Below are positions 18,801 through 28,994 of a stretch of 64,000 nucleotides of DNA, in pieces (within the stretch, counting starts at the first letter, position 1; every line of letters begins with the position of its first letter). A program made the position numbers and the translations under genes. The notes under the pieces are model-generated. The model was not told where the DNA came from. It was given only the letters and a program-made list of their open reading frames with translations, and did no database searches. Source of the DNA: Siniperca chuatsi (taxonomy: Eukaryota; Chordata; Actinopteri; Centrarchiformes; Sinipercidae); contig NC_058046.1 in NCBI RefSeq assembly GCF_020085105.1, positions 8,757,175 to 8,821,174 on the forward strand, in the 5' to 3' direction.

Positions 18801-21800
18801 ATTGTTGCCATCAGACTGGCCACCCCCACTGTGAAGTCAATGGACCACAGTGTCATCCTGGATGAAGACCTGGATCAGCCTCGCTCTCTGGCACTGCTGC
18901 CACAAAAAGGGTCAGCATGACTTTGGAGAGTGAAATAAACTATCATACAATGCTCATTTAAAAACTTAAGACTCGAAATACTGGTCTTGAATTTTTCTAC
19001 CAGGCTGATGTTCTGGACAGAGATTGGTAATGTAGTGAAGATCGAGCGTGCTGGGATGGATGGGTCGGAGAGGATGGCAGTGGTGAACTCCAGTCTGGGC
19101 TGGCCAGGCGGTGTGGCTGTGGACACCATCTCTGACAGAGTCTACTGGACAGATGAAAGGCTGAGGGCGATTGGCTCTGCAACACTGGATGGAGATGACA
19201 TTCGGGTGAACTATTTTTGGGAAGGGGATGTTGTCCTTGCTTAAGCTTTTGAATGAATGTTTCCCTTCAGTTTTTAGATGAAAGCTTGTTGCAGACTCTT
19301 GAAACTCAATTTTAACGCTACAACTCAAGGCTAAATCTACCAGCAGAGGGTCATTTATAATGAAGTACCCCACAAGTGGCACCTCCATGGGCCAGAGCAT
19401 GGATGGATGAAATTTCATGTAAAAATGGCAAGACACTTAAAGCTAAACAAACCCAAAGTAACACCAAGTCACATGGCTGAATAATAAATGTCCTATGTCG
19501 AAATGTCTTTTTCAGATTCTACAGATGAAAGAGACCACCAACCCATTCTCCCTGGCTGTGTTCAATGACATGCTCTATTGGTCTGATGCCAAGAAGCGAG
19601 TTGTGCAAGCTGTTAATAAAATTTCTGGCAAAAACCGCCAAGTTCTCCTGAAAAGACCCAGACAACCTTTTGGTGTGAAGGTGAAGTGAATTAAGGGTGT
19701 TTAGGCACGGGTGGAAATGGATGGTTTTGTGTAATGGAGCCACGGTAACTAAATGTGGATCACTTAATGTGTGTGTGAAGTGCTCACAGCAGGTTGCTAA
19801 ATTGCCCACGCACAGTTATGACATTGTATGTTTGAAGCTTTCCACGTATAGAAGATATGAACTTTTTTTTTTGGTACAGTTTTGTCATTGCTTGATGGGG
19901 GGGAGTGCAGAACTTTATTATTTATTTTTTGGAATTGTAAGGTGCAAAAAGCATTAAAACACTTTTCTGTTCCCTGCTTGGTTTGCAGATCATCCACCCA
20001 TTGCTCCAGATGGGCATTGAGAGCCCCTGTGACAAGATGGACTGTTCAAACATGTGTGTGTTGGCCCCGGGACCCAAGGCTGTGTGCAAGTGTCCCTCTG
20101 GTCTCTTACTGGCTGAGGATGGCCTGACCTGCTCCAGCCTGTTCAATTCAGCGTTCATACTGATGCTGTCTCCCTCCACTGTCACCCAGGTTTTGCTATA
20201 ATACATCGTTACACTAGGTCTAATTTTAGACGGTGTAGTCCCTCATTCGTCCAGGAGTGTTCTATCGTAGAAAAGGTTTCAGTCGTAGTCATCTGGACAC
20301 TGTTTTCAGAATCAAGGCGTTTGGCTCCCATCCGGAAGTCATTGTGCACAATTGAGAATGTGCACAATTGAGAATGACAATTGAGAATGACTTCCGGATG
20401 GGAGCCGAAACGTCTTGATTCTGAAAACAGTGTCCAGATGACTACGACTGAAACCTTTTCTACGATAGGTCTAATTTTGTTTTTATCAGAATATACTTAA
20501 AAGGAATAGGACATTTTGGGAAATGCGTCTCTTTAATTTTTTTTTATTTTTTTTTGCTGAGTTATAGGAGAAGCTTGATACCACTATCTGGAGGGTAAAT
20601 ATGCTGCTACAGCCATCAGCTACTATAGCATAAAGACTGGAAACGGGGGGGGCAATGATTAGCTTGCTCTGTTCAAAGCATTTAATCACTATAGAGGTGA
20701 GACAGATTTAGTTTCCTTTGAAGAGTTGGTCAGATTACATCTACTCCTCGCTACCAAGCATTGACGCACAACAGTTTGCCTACCGGTCCAACCAATCAAT
20801 TGAAGATGTCCTAGCACACAACCCCTATCTCACCTGGATGAGTATGGGAGCTGTGCATTTAACACCATAGTTCTCTCCAGGCTTGTCACAAAGCTCAAGG
20901 ACCTGGGATTAAACGCCTCACTATGCATGTGGTTCTTGACTTCCTGACAGGCAGACCCCAGTTGGTGAGGGTGGATGGCCACACCTCTTCCACCCTCATC
21001 CTTAACACTGGAGCACCCTGGGGCTGCATTTTGAGCCTCTCTGCTGGATGCCTTGTACAAACATGACTGTGTAGCCACTATTGACTCCAACACAAAGTTT
21101 TGGCCTGATCACAGATAACCATGAAAAGGCCTACTTGAAGTAGACCTTCCTACTCTTGAACATAAGCAAGCCTAAGGAGCTGATAGACTTTAGGAAGAAG
21201 CACAGAAGGAACTATGGCTCAGGATGAGCTTCTACTCTCAGGCAGTGACCTCATTTAGGATTGTAGTGGCCTAAGACTGCCCCCCCAATCATACACATTT
21301 TTATTACTATTCTTATATTTACTTTTTTAAATTTTAAATACACAAATTGCAGGAAAGGGCTAGATTACATTGATTGTACTTTTTTTTTTATGTATTTTTT
21401 TTTTTTAATTGATGTGACAAAGTTAGTTGATTTGAAATAAGCAGCTGCTGGCTCCTGCTACATTCGGCGTATTTCCCAAAACATTAAACTATTCCTTAAT
21501 CCCAAGATGCAGCAACATGGGGGGCCTCACAATGTAATTTGTTACTAAATGTTTGGTTATAAACACAACCCACCATCTGTTGCATAACATGATCATAAAA
21601 CAGCTTTACTTTCTGGTGGCCATAACTTATTTAAAATACACACTGTACTTAATTTTTTTTTTTTTTTTTTTTTTATTTTTTTATAAAAGATAAAATTGTA
21701 TTTAATCCCCAGTGATCTCTGTAGATCTACTTGCAGTCCCGACACACAGCAGCAGCACTGAAGGGCTGGCCTGAACATGTGGCCCTGCAGGTGCCCAGCG

Positions 21801-24800
21801 TCAATGAGGCAGCAATCATGGACTACAGCATACGTGACCACACCCTGTTCTTGGCAGACGACGGCACAACTTCACTCAGCTCCTTCAAGCTGAAGGACTC
21901 AAACTTATTCTCTCAGGGCCAGCGTCTAAAACTCCTGGGCGACACCATCACTGCCATGGCCCTGGACTGGGCAACACTTAACATCTACTGGAGCAGCAAC
22001 AAACAGCCCCGCTTGCAGGTCACCTCCTTCAAGGCTGCGCACACTGCTGTTCTCATAAAGGAAGGTATTGGTAGAGTGGAGTCCATCGCCCTCCACCCTC
22101 CCAGTGGAAGAGTTTGTTTCACCAACCTGGGCCTGCAGGGTTCAGGTACCGTGGCTACTATAGAATGTGCCAACATGGACGGTGCTGAGCAGAGTGTGGT
22201 GTGGAAGGATGCTGTCCAGCCCACATCTCTGGAATTTTCCAGTAATGGAGATACAATTTACTGGGCTGACACAGGTAAGGATTTTTTACAAATTTTTCAG
22301 TATGGTTATGGGAAGTTTTTAAGAGTCTTCATGCATTGAAAGTCAAAAATGCAGTTGAATAAATATGTAATTTTGTTTAGAAAAGCTGTAACCACTTGGA
22401 TTCTTTCCCAGGTTTAGGGACCATTGGCTCTGTCCAGCTTGATGGCTCTGGATACAGAGAGTTGAAGACTGGTGATGGCCTGGCTGCAGTGGCTCCAACT
22501 GATGATACACTGCTCTGGATGACTGTCAGTGGTAATGGCTCATATATAGTAAACTAAATGAAAGGACACCTAATGCCATGTGTGTGTGTGTACAAACTAC
22601 CAGGAAGTGGCACTGTTTGTTTCTGTACTGCATGTTTTTTTTTTCTATAAATCAGTAGCATAAGACAATGCTTGCATGACAAATGGTCTAAAAAAATCTG
22701 TCTGAAATACAACCACAGCTTGACAGAATGTTGTTACTAAAAGGTCGAGCTATGAGTTTCCAGTTGTAAATCTCTAAACTGTTTCCTTTAGATTTCTAAT
22801 GTAGCTACATTACTTTGTGTTGGCCCTTTCCTTCAGACAAGACCAGGCTCTGGTACAGAGATGAGCAGCAGCAAAACAAGTTGTGGTTTGAGGTCGGCAC
22901 AGAAGTGGTCAGCTTAAAGGCGTTCAGCAAGTCCAGTCAGACTGGTATGTAAAAGAACCACACACCATAGCAGTTCAGAGAATTTTCAAAATGTGAGGAT
23001 ACTGAAGTGGTAAATGTCATCTAGAACCAAACCTCACCCTATACAACAAACTCAAGTTGACTGACTTTTTTTTTTTTTTTCTTCCCCCCCCCACAGGTTC
23101 AAATCAGTGCACAGAAAACAACGGCAACTGCCAGCACTTATGCCTCGCCACCCCAGGAGGTCGAACATGCAAGTGTACCCATGATCACATCCTTGTGAAT
23201 GCCACCCACTGCAGCCCAGAGCAGCACTGCCCAGGGGGTAGCAGGCCCTGTCTGGATCAACTCTCATGCCAGCCTGTTGAGAAGTTCTGTAACGGGCATG
23301 TTGACTGCTATGACCACTCAGATGAGAACTGTGAGTCTTTATGCCTCCTCTCTAAGAAAGCAATAAGAACTGGAAAATATATAAATTTACTAAATTTGAT
23401 GTAATGACATTTTAATCTAAAACAACCTAAAAATGTCATGGGTTTTTGGCTGAGACTGTCCTCTCTTCTTAGGTATCAGTCTGAAGCGGTGGTCAGGAGC
23501 CAAGGTCCCTGCTCCCACACAGCCCCGCAGCTCCTCTTTTTCTCCTTCTCGCTCACCTCTCCTTCTCTCTGAAGACACTGGTCTGAACACCACCCTGAAT
23601 GTAAGCAGTCAGCTCAGGAACCTGGACACCCAGCACTGCAGCCAGAGACGCTGCAGTGGCAACGGAGCCTGTGTGGACACCAATGGAGAGACTGCATGTG
23701 TGTGTTCCCTGGGCTACAGGGGTGATTCCTGTCAAGACCATTTCCTGAACACCATGCAGGGTCCCATCATCTACAGCGCCATGGGGCTCTGTGCAGGAGT
23801 GGTTTTCATTGTTGTGATGGCGGTGGTGGTTAAGAAGAGGAGTGCCAATACAAGGTTTGATAACTAATTAAGAAGAAACCTTTGTGTTGCAACATTAAAA
23901 ATAGCTTTAATCTGTAGCTTGAAATGTCATTTCCTTGCAAGACAACTTATTTTCTTTTTTTATAAACAAGACTCCAGCCGTGCTAGTGGCTCTGTGAGGC
24001 TATACTTAGGCAGCAGTGGTGCTTAATACTAACATGATCACAGGGATGATGCTAGCATGTCTGGCAGGTATGTTTACATCTTAGTTAGCAAACTAACGCT
24101 TGCTAATTAACGCTAAACAAAGTACAGCTGAGGAATGACTTCAGCCTTGCAAGTATTAGGTCATAAACCAAAGGATTGGTCAAATTAAATTGCGACTTGA
24201 TGGTGCTAAATTGATAGTTAAGGGACCATCAAAGTAATTTATCCTGATGGGACCATGAATGTTGGACTCAAATTTCATGGCAATCCATCAGTAGTTGTCG
24301 AGGCTTTTGCTAAAAAAAACCCAAAACATTTCAACCTTTATGGTGACACTAGAGGGGAAAGTCAGAGGATTACCAAAGTCAGAAAGCTTCATCCTCTGAA
24401 ATCTCAACTATTGAGTTGATTGCCATGAAATTTTGTACAACTATTCATGGTTCCCAGTCTGGACCAAAGTGGTGGACCGACTGACCTTGCCATCCCAAGA
24501 GTTACACCTCTAGTGTGGCAAAACTGAGCCAAGGATGCATGGATGGCATAAAATGTCCCTTTTTCCTAAGCTACAGTGTCACGATGGACTGCCAACAACC
24601 AGTTTTAGAAAGCTTGCTGTGAATGTTCAGTGTATCATGTGTTAAATGTTAAATGTTTTGTATTTCCTTCCTGCAGGATAGTTAGCCCAGAAGCAGAGAA
24701 GGAAACGAGTATGACTGACCTGGACAACAAAGATAAGACCACCCCCAGTACACAAACTGCCCCAGCAGACATGGACAAACCAGAGGTGGGTCTCCCAAAG

Positions 24801-24900
24801 ACTCCATAAACTAGCAGGTTCCCATTTTATCTTGGTCTGCTTGTGGGATGACAGTCTGACTTTTCCTTCTTTGCAGGAAGTGGTATCTTCTGTGGACTGA
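12587..24900 (+). CDS. lrp13: LDL-receptor-family protein, lrp13-like (probable ovarian vitellogenin receptor)
   Basis: Predicted type I membrane receptor for lipoproteins such as vitellogenin; fish Lrp13 is known as an ovarian vitellogenin-binding receptor. Exons: 12587-12644, 12840-12986 (or from 12831), 14191-14406, 14525-14722, 15250-15465, 15564-15793, 16225-16354, 16948-17138, 17467-17653, 18385-18597, 18727-18910, 19004-19205, 19516-19680, 19989-20189, 21725-22274, 22412-22531, 22837-22944, 23097-23330, 23473-23854, 24677-24785, 24877-24900. The total is 4065 nt, 1354 aa. Order: signal peptide [19 protein letters not shown]; ten LDLa repeats with CDG..DCxDGSDE calcium cages (to about 460); two EGF modules, the second calcium-binding (DIDEC); a YWTD propeller (about 525-780; LYWID, MFWTE, VYWTD, LYWSD); EGF; a second, more diverged propeller (to about 1105); EGF; an eleventh LDLa; Ser/Pro-rich linker; EGF; membrane span about 1281-1302; a 51-residue tail with no NPxY. 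Receptor family is certain; the lrp13 name comes from architecture and memory. Confidence 0.85.
15803..15836. repeat. poly(T) tract of about 34 nt just after an lrp13-like donor site
   Basis: A T run begins 10 nt downstream of the exon ending at 15793. It is a likely slippage and assembly-error site. U-rich runs directly after donors can also bind TIA-type proteins, but nothing else supports that here. Confidence 0.85.
17808..18081. repeat. fold-back repeat in an lrp13-like intron (GCATAAAGACTGG family)
   Basis: The left arm (about 17808-17868, TTAGCATAAAGACTGGAAGC) and right arm (about 18008-18081, CCAGTCTTTATGCTAAGC) are inverted copies separated by about 140 nt. This is a familiar fish dispersed element. 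A partial copy with ATAGCATAAAGACTGGAAAC lies at about 20560-20660. Confidence 0.7.
20214..20478. mobile_element. long-hairpin fold-back element with flanking direct repeat, in an lrp13-like intron
   Basis: The left arm starts CTATCGTAGAAAAGGTTTC at 20262 and the right arm ends with its complement at 20468. The arms are about 83-90 nt and nearly identical, separated by a short repeated AATTGAGAATG spacer (about 20350-20390). The sequence TAGGTCTAATTTT occurs on both sides (20214-20226 and 20466-20478), consistent with a target-site duplication. If so, the inserted unit is about 20227-20468, with a 35-nt single-copy piece to the left of the hairpin. No open frame is present, so any mobility must use proteins from elsewhere. 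The superfamily is unknown to me. Confidence 0.7.
20560..20700. repeat. partial copy of the GCATAAAGACTGG repeat
   Basis: It shares CATAAAGACTGGAAAC with the fold-back repeat at 17808-18081, plus nearby GGAGGGTAAATATG and GCTCTGTTCAAAG typical of the same fish element. Only one arm is recognisable. Confidence 0.45.
20740..21215 (+). mobile_element. decayed non-LTR retrotransposon (LINE) reverse-transcriptase fragment
   Basis: Plus-strand translation gives, in broken frames, [15 protein letters not shown], then LTDRQTP-like and TGAPQGC-like stretches, and later LKTV/IDFRK-like text. This is the order found in fish LINE reverse transcriptases. Stops and frame breaks are frequent, so it is dead. 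It sits in the intron between the lrp13-like exons ending at 20189 and starting at 21725. Confidence 0.6.
21649..21682. repeat. T-rich tract before an lrp13-like acceptor
   Basis: A long T run (with one A) lies about 45-75 nt upstream of the GTAG acceptor of the 550-nt exon (21725). It may act as the polypyrimidine tract region of an otherwise weak acceptor. Confidence 0.5.
23980..24545. repeat. dispersed fish repeat in the last long lrp13-like intron
   Basis: Contains text I associate with a common fish repeat: TTTCATGGCAATCCATC followed by AGTAGTTGTCGAGG, and CAGTCTGGACCAAAGTGGTG with GACTGACCTTGCCATCCC. There is no coding potential. It fills most of the 822-nt intron 23855-24676, so that intron was probably enlarged by insertion. 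Confidence 0.55.
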
Positions 24901-24926
24901 GTGACTTTTGGGCAAGCATGTTTTTA

Positions 24927-24932
24927 AATAAA
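24927..24932 (+). terminator. lrp13: poly(A) signal of the lrp13-like gene
   Basis: AATAAA occurs 27 nt after the TGA at 24898-24900, giving a very short 3'UTR. It supports the downstream exons 24677-24785 and 24877-24900 being the real end of the gene rather than the earlier in-frame stop at 23865-23867. Confidence 0.7.
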
Positions 24933-25299
24933 CATTTTGCATTTTCCATTGTTTCCTGTAAAGTTATTTCAGTGTTTACTGTTAGACCACCAATGTTGAA
25001 TTTCTGACATGACTGTAGTTGCCTGAGTTATGGCACTGACTTGAACATTATTGAAAAATATAAAGGGTACGGTCTAGACCTGCTCTATAGGAAAAGTGCA
25101 ATGAGAACTTCTGTTATGAATTGGTGCTAAAATTGAAATGTTCAAACTCATCAAAATAGCATTTTTCATAGATGGTGGGCAGTGCCAGGAGGTCAGTAGA
25201 TAATATCAGAAGTCCAATGCCCACCAGGTGAACTCTCCCTTGTAAATCATCCTGAAGTTGCCAAGAGGTTCGGGGGGGGCTGTAGCTGTAGACTGTTTT

Positions 25300-26150
25300 T
25301 ATCAAGTTTAGTCCTTTTTTAAAACAGTAATTATTGTAGGTGACTTCAATATTCATGTGGATGTTGAAAATAATAGCCTTTGTACTGTTTATCTCAATAT
25401 TAAATTCGATTGGCTTTTGTCATTGTGCATAAACCCACTCACTGTTTTAACCACACCCTCGACCTTGTTCTGGTATATGGCATTGAAATTGAACATTTAA
25501 TAGTCTTTCCACAGAATCCTTAATTATCGGACCATTTAATCACTTTTGAACTCCTATTACTGGACTACACACCATTAGGCAAAAACTCCTACTCTAGATG
25601 TCTGATAGTGCTGTAGCTAAATTTAAGGAAGCTATCTTAGACCCCATTCCAACTAGGCTGCTTAAAGTTTTACCCTTAGTTAGCACTTCTTTACTGGATA
25701 TGATCAATCTGTCTTTAACAGGCTGTGTACCACAGGCCTTTTTAAAGTAGCTGTAATTAAACCAGTATTGATCCAGGGGTTTTAGCCATAGACTTATATC
25801 TAACCTTCCCTTTCTCTCTAAGATCCTTGAGAAAGCAGTCACCAATCTGTTGTATGACTTTCTAAATAACAGTTTATTTGAGGATTTTCAGTCAGGATTT
25901 AGAGTGCAGCACTGATGAAAATGCCAAATGACATTTCTAATTGCATCAGACAATGGGCTTGTCTAGTTAAATCTTAATACTGAATCCAACACCATTGACC
26001 ATCGCATCATATTACAGAGACGGGAACATTTAAATGGTATTAAAGAAACCGCACTAAGCTGGTTTAAATCCTATCCATCAGATCGATCTCACTTTGTACA
26101 TGTTAACAATGAATCCTCCGTGATATCCACAGTGATAAAGCGAGTGAGAG
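25300..26150 (+). mobile_element. decayed LINE (L2-like) endonuclease/reverse-transcriptase remnant
   Basis: In order on the plus strand, with stops and shifts: VGDFNIHVDVENN (endonuclease motif, 25337), DPIPTRLLKVLPLV (about 25640), LISNLPFLSKILEKAVTN with FLNNSLFEDFQSGFR (about 25790-25900), and ETALSWFKSY with SHFVHVNNESS (about 26050-26115). These are signature blocks of fish L2-type LINEs. The catalytic centre block is missing or scrambled, so it is inactive. It lies between the lrp13-like and SCPP-like genes. Confidence 0.75.
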
Positions 26151-27440
26151 TACTCTTTCTTTTGTGTACATTTTGCTGGTAATACTAATGGTCTTTTACG
26201 TAGTTTAAATTCAGGACTTTTATTTGTAACTATTTCTACATTGTGATATTAGTACTTTTACTTTACACCCATGTAAAACCACAAAGGTGATGCTAATTAT
26301 TTTGGCTGATTAGAGCACTGTGGGTGTTTACAGACTGCCTGATTGACATCTCCCTCACCCTCCTATTAACTCTATTGCACTTTTTAGGGTGGGACAAATG
26401 ACACATTTATAATTCTTATTAGTAAATGGACATGAAGCAAAGCAGAGGTCTAATCAGCCACTATAATTAAACACCTGTGTTGGTGTGTACGGCCTTTAAG
26501 TATTGAGTAATAGGAGTCCACTGCTTTGATGCTCACATTCCTGACATACTGACTCAATTTGAAGAAATGTTTTAATTGACTGTTGCTGTCATTGTAAATT
26601 ATGAGAATAAATGTAGATATGGAGACATGTAACTGGTGTGAATTCAGGAGGATATGCTGTTTTAGTGGAAGGCAATATTTGTCTGTTTCTGTGGACAAAT
26701 GGCATATTTAATAGGCTGCTAGAAGAAAAGCTACTGGATACTGTGGCAGACTGAGGATATTGAAGAATATTAAAACTTTTTTTCAAATTATGTGGCTTTT
26801 TTGCAGTCAGTGTAATGACTATGCATGATGAGATTACCAAGAAATTTTGATTACATGTATTTAAAGACTAAACCGGATTCTTCCCATTGTTTACACCCAA
26901 ACCACAAAACACATGTTTACTTTGTCTATGAATAGGCACTTCTGGTGTACTTATTCTCTTATTACCCTCTAAGAATTTTTAGCACTCTTTAATTCCACTG
27001 TGTCTGGGGTGTTTAATGATTTAGTTTGAATTTTTGGTGTGTCAGGGCTGAAGTGAAGAATGCTAAGGACATGAACCAGATGATAAATTACTGGTTTATT
27101 GTACCCACACATATCAACATCTATAAATAAAGATGTCCGATGCAAGGCTAGGAAGAGATGAGCATTTATTGTACTGCTTTTGTCAGAGTTGCGACATTTC
27201 AGAATCAGTCTGCTGTATCCCTATGGTGTGCAGGGATGAGAGGATACTCAACATATCAAGGTAGGTCTTAAAGCAGGAATGCAGTATTATCCAAAATAAT
27301 ACAGCTTAAATATTCTACCATCTAATATTTCACTTTTGTTGACACATTTTTGTAGCTTATTTTCATGCCAAAGTTACAGTATATTGTAAGAGATGTACTC
27401 ATTTCTTCAATAGGTGCTTTATTTTGGAATTAAATATTTC
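26150..27440. other. intergenic stretch without recognised features
   Basis: AT-rich unique-looking sequence between the LINE remnant and the next repeat copy. Short open frames here have no recognisable domain, splice context or start context. I see nothing I can support. Confidence 0.6.
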
Positions 27441-27444
27441 AATT

Positions 27445-28135
27445 GAATTGAGTGGTGGAATTCAGATCCCTACTAAAAAGTAGTGTTACAACAATGTCAA
27501 AATTTTCCATTACATGTAAAAGTCATGCATTCAAAATGTTACTGTAAAAATAAATATGTATTATCAGCTAAATGTACTTAAAGTATCAAAAGTAAAAGTA
27601 TAGGCTATATTATAGGATACTTAAAAGTGATGCATTCATTGTTTTAGCTGTAGTTAAGCTGATTTTAACTACTTAAGTATCAGGCAGTTTAATATGGAAA
27701 ACCCTCAATCTTATAAAGACATTTCTATCTATAATTGAGTCCTAAATCTATTTTGCACAGTAGTTAGAATATTTTAACCAGTTTTTAATGTAAATCAACT
27801 TGTTTAAAAGATGATCTAGCAATGAGTGTCTGTGTATTAGAAAAGAAAAAGATAAAAGCAGTTGAGTTGAAATATCCCTGCTACACTGGCAGATATGTTT
27901 TCACTTTTTATAGGAAGGAGTCAGTTCTAGACTAAAATGACTTCATAAGAGGGATTTTTTTTTTTTACTGAACAAAGCAATGTATTTTAGAAGTTAATCA
28001 TATGTTTTTTATGAAGAATAATCTGCAAAATAACTAGTAACTGTAGCTGTTAGGTAAATGTAGTGGAGTTAAAAGTACAATATTTCCCTCTGAAATGTAG
28101 TGGAGTAGCTGCACAAAGTACATTCCACCAATTTA
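27445..28135. repeat. dispersed fish repeat, copy 3 (same family as 1060-1800)
   Basis: Begins GAGTGGTGGAATTCAGATCC and ends near AGTGGAGTAGCTGCACAAAGTACATTCCACC. Inside are AGTAAAAGTA, CCTCTGAAATGTAGTGG and similar motifs shared with the first two copies. The near-inverted ends suggest a non-autonomous DNA element. It ends only about 50 nt before the first recognised SCPP-like exon, so the promoter or first exon of that gene may have been affected. Confidence 0.6.
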
Positions 28136-28167
28136 CCAATATAGTGCTTATGGTTTATTTGTTTCAG

Positions 28168-28994
28168 CAAATACAGGAAAGACAGCAATGGCAGTTCTGA
28201 GGACTACACTTTGTGCTGTCTTCATGGTGACTGTAGCGTTGTCTAAACCAGTGAGTAGCTCGACTATTCTTCTATTACCACTATAATCTAAGAGGACTTG
28301 TGACAAATGTTAAGAACATTCCTCATTATAAAAACAGGTCTGTCTAGGTGAAGGTGACGATTTATCCAAGTCATCAGAGTCCAGCGAGTCAAATTCATCA
28401 GAGGAGACTACCACTCATGTTGGGCCTTCACAGGAACCCCTGCAGCCAGTGTTTACAGAGACAGACATGCCTAATGCTATGGAGGAGACTGACCCCCTGG
28501 ACACTGCAGCCCTACTTCCCTCTGCAGACGCAGGGCCTTCTACAGCCACGCTCGATACTTCAGCCCTGCCAGACCCTGAGGACCCACAAAGCGCCACTGA
28601 TGCGAACACTTTACAACTCATGCCAGATGATCCTTCACAAACTGCTCTGGGCATAGACATTTCTCAGGATATGCCTGATTCTGATCCTGCACAGGACTCA
28701 ATTAACGCTGACACTGTGCACATTCCAGATACAGAGTCTTCACTACACCCAGGGCTTACAGAAACTGATATAATCATAGGTATTGATGGCACAAACCAAC
28801 CAAAAGTCACCACCACATACCAAGGATTCCCCCAAGATTCCACTCCACCCATCACCAAGACAACACCTCCACCGTTCTCTACAGCCCCACCCCTGCCAAT
28901 TGCCATCGAAACTGCCCTGACTGGTGTTCCTGTTTGTTTCACTTTCCAGTTGGCGACTCCTGAGCCGGATGCACCTAGAGGAGATAGCATTTGA
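28168..28994 (+). CDS. acidic secreted protein with SCPP-type gene structure and C-terminal RGD
   Basis: The translated exons are 28168-28250 (ATG at 28188) and 28338-28994, predicting 239 aa. The first encodes MAVLRTTLCAVFMVTVALSKP: a signal peptide plus about two mature residues, ending in phase 0, with 20 nt of leader after an acceptor at 28167. That exon plan is the hallmark of secretory calcium-binding phosphoproteins (SCPPs), which also have an untranslated first exon; I have not located one. The mature part opens with KSSESSESNSSEE, rich in SxE sites for the secretory kinase Fam20C. It is then D/E/P/T/S-rich with only four basic residues. It ends DAPRGDSI, giving an integrin-type RGD. 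Such proteins act in bone, tooth, scale or otolith matrix. I cannot name the orthologue; starmaker-like or an SPP1/SIBLING-type protein are options. A possible poly(A) signal ATTAAA is at 29270-29275. The large last exon could hide unrecognised splicing. Confidence 0.7.

Noticed and set aside
23855-23867. Ending the lrp13-like protein at the FDN-stop
   Set aside because: Downstream exons continue in frame with good splice sites and a poly(A) signal at 24927; kept only as a possible alternative form.
28920-28949. Polypyrimidine-AG that looks like an acceptor inside the SCPP-like last exon (before LATPEPD)
   Set aside because: No good donor at a workable distance upstream was found, and the frame is open straight through; noted as a possible hidden splice.
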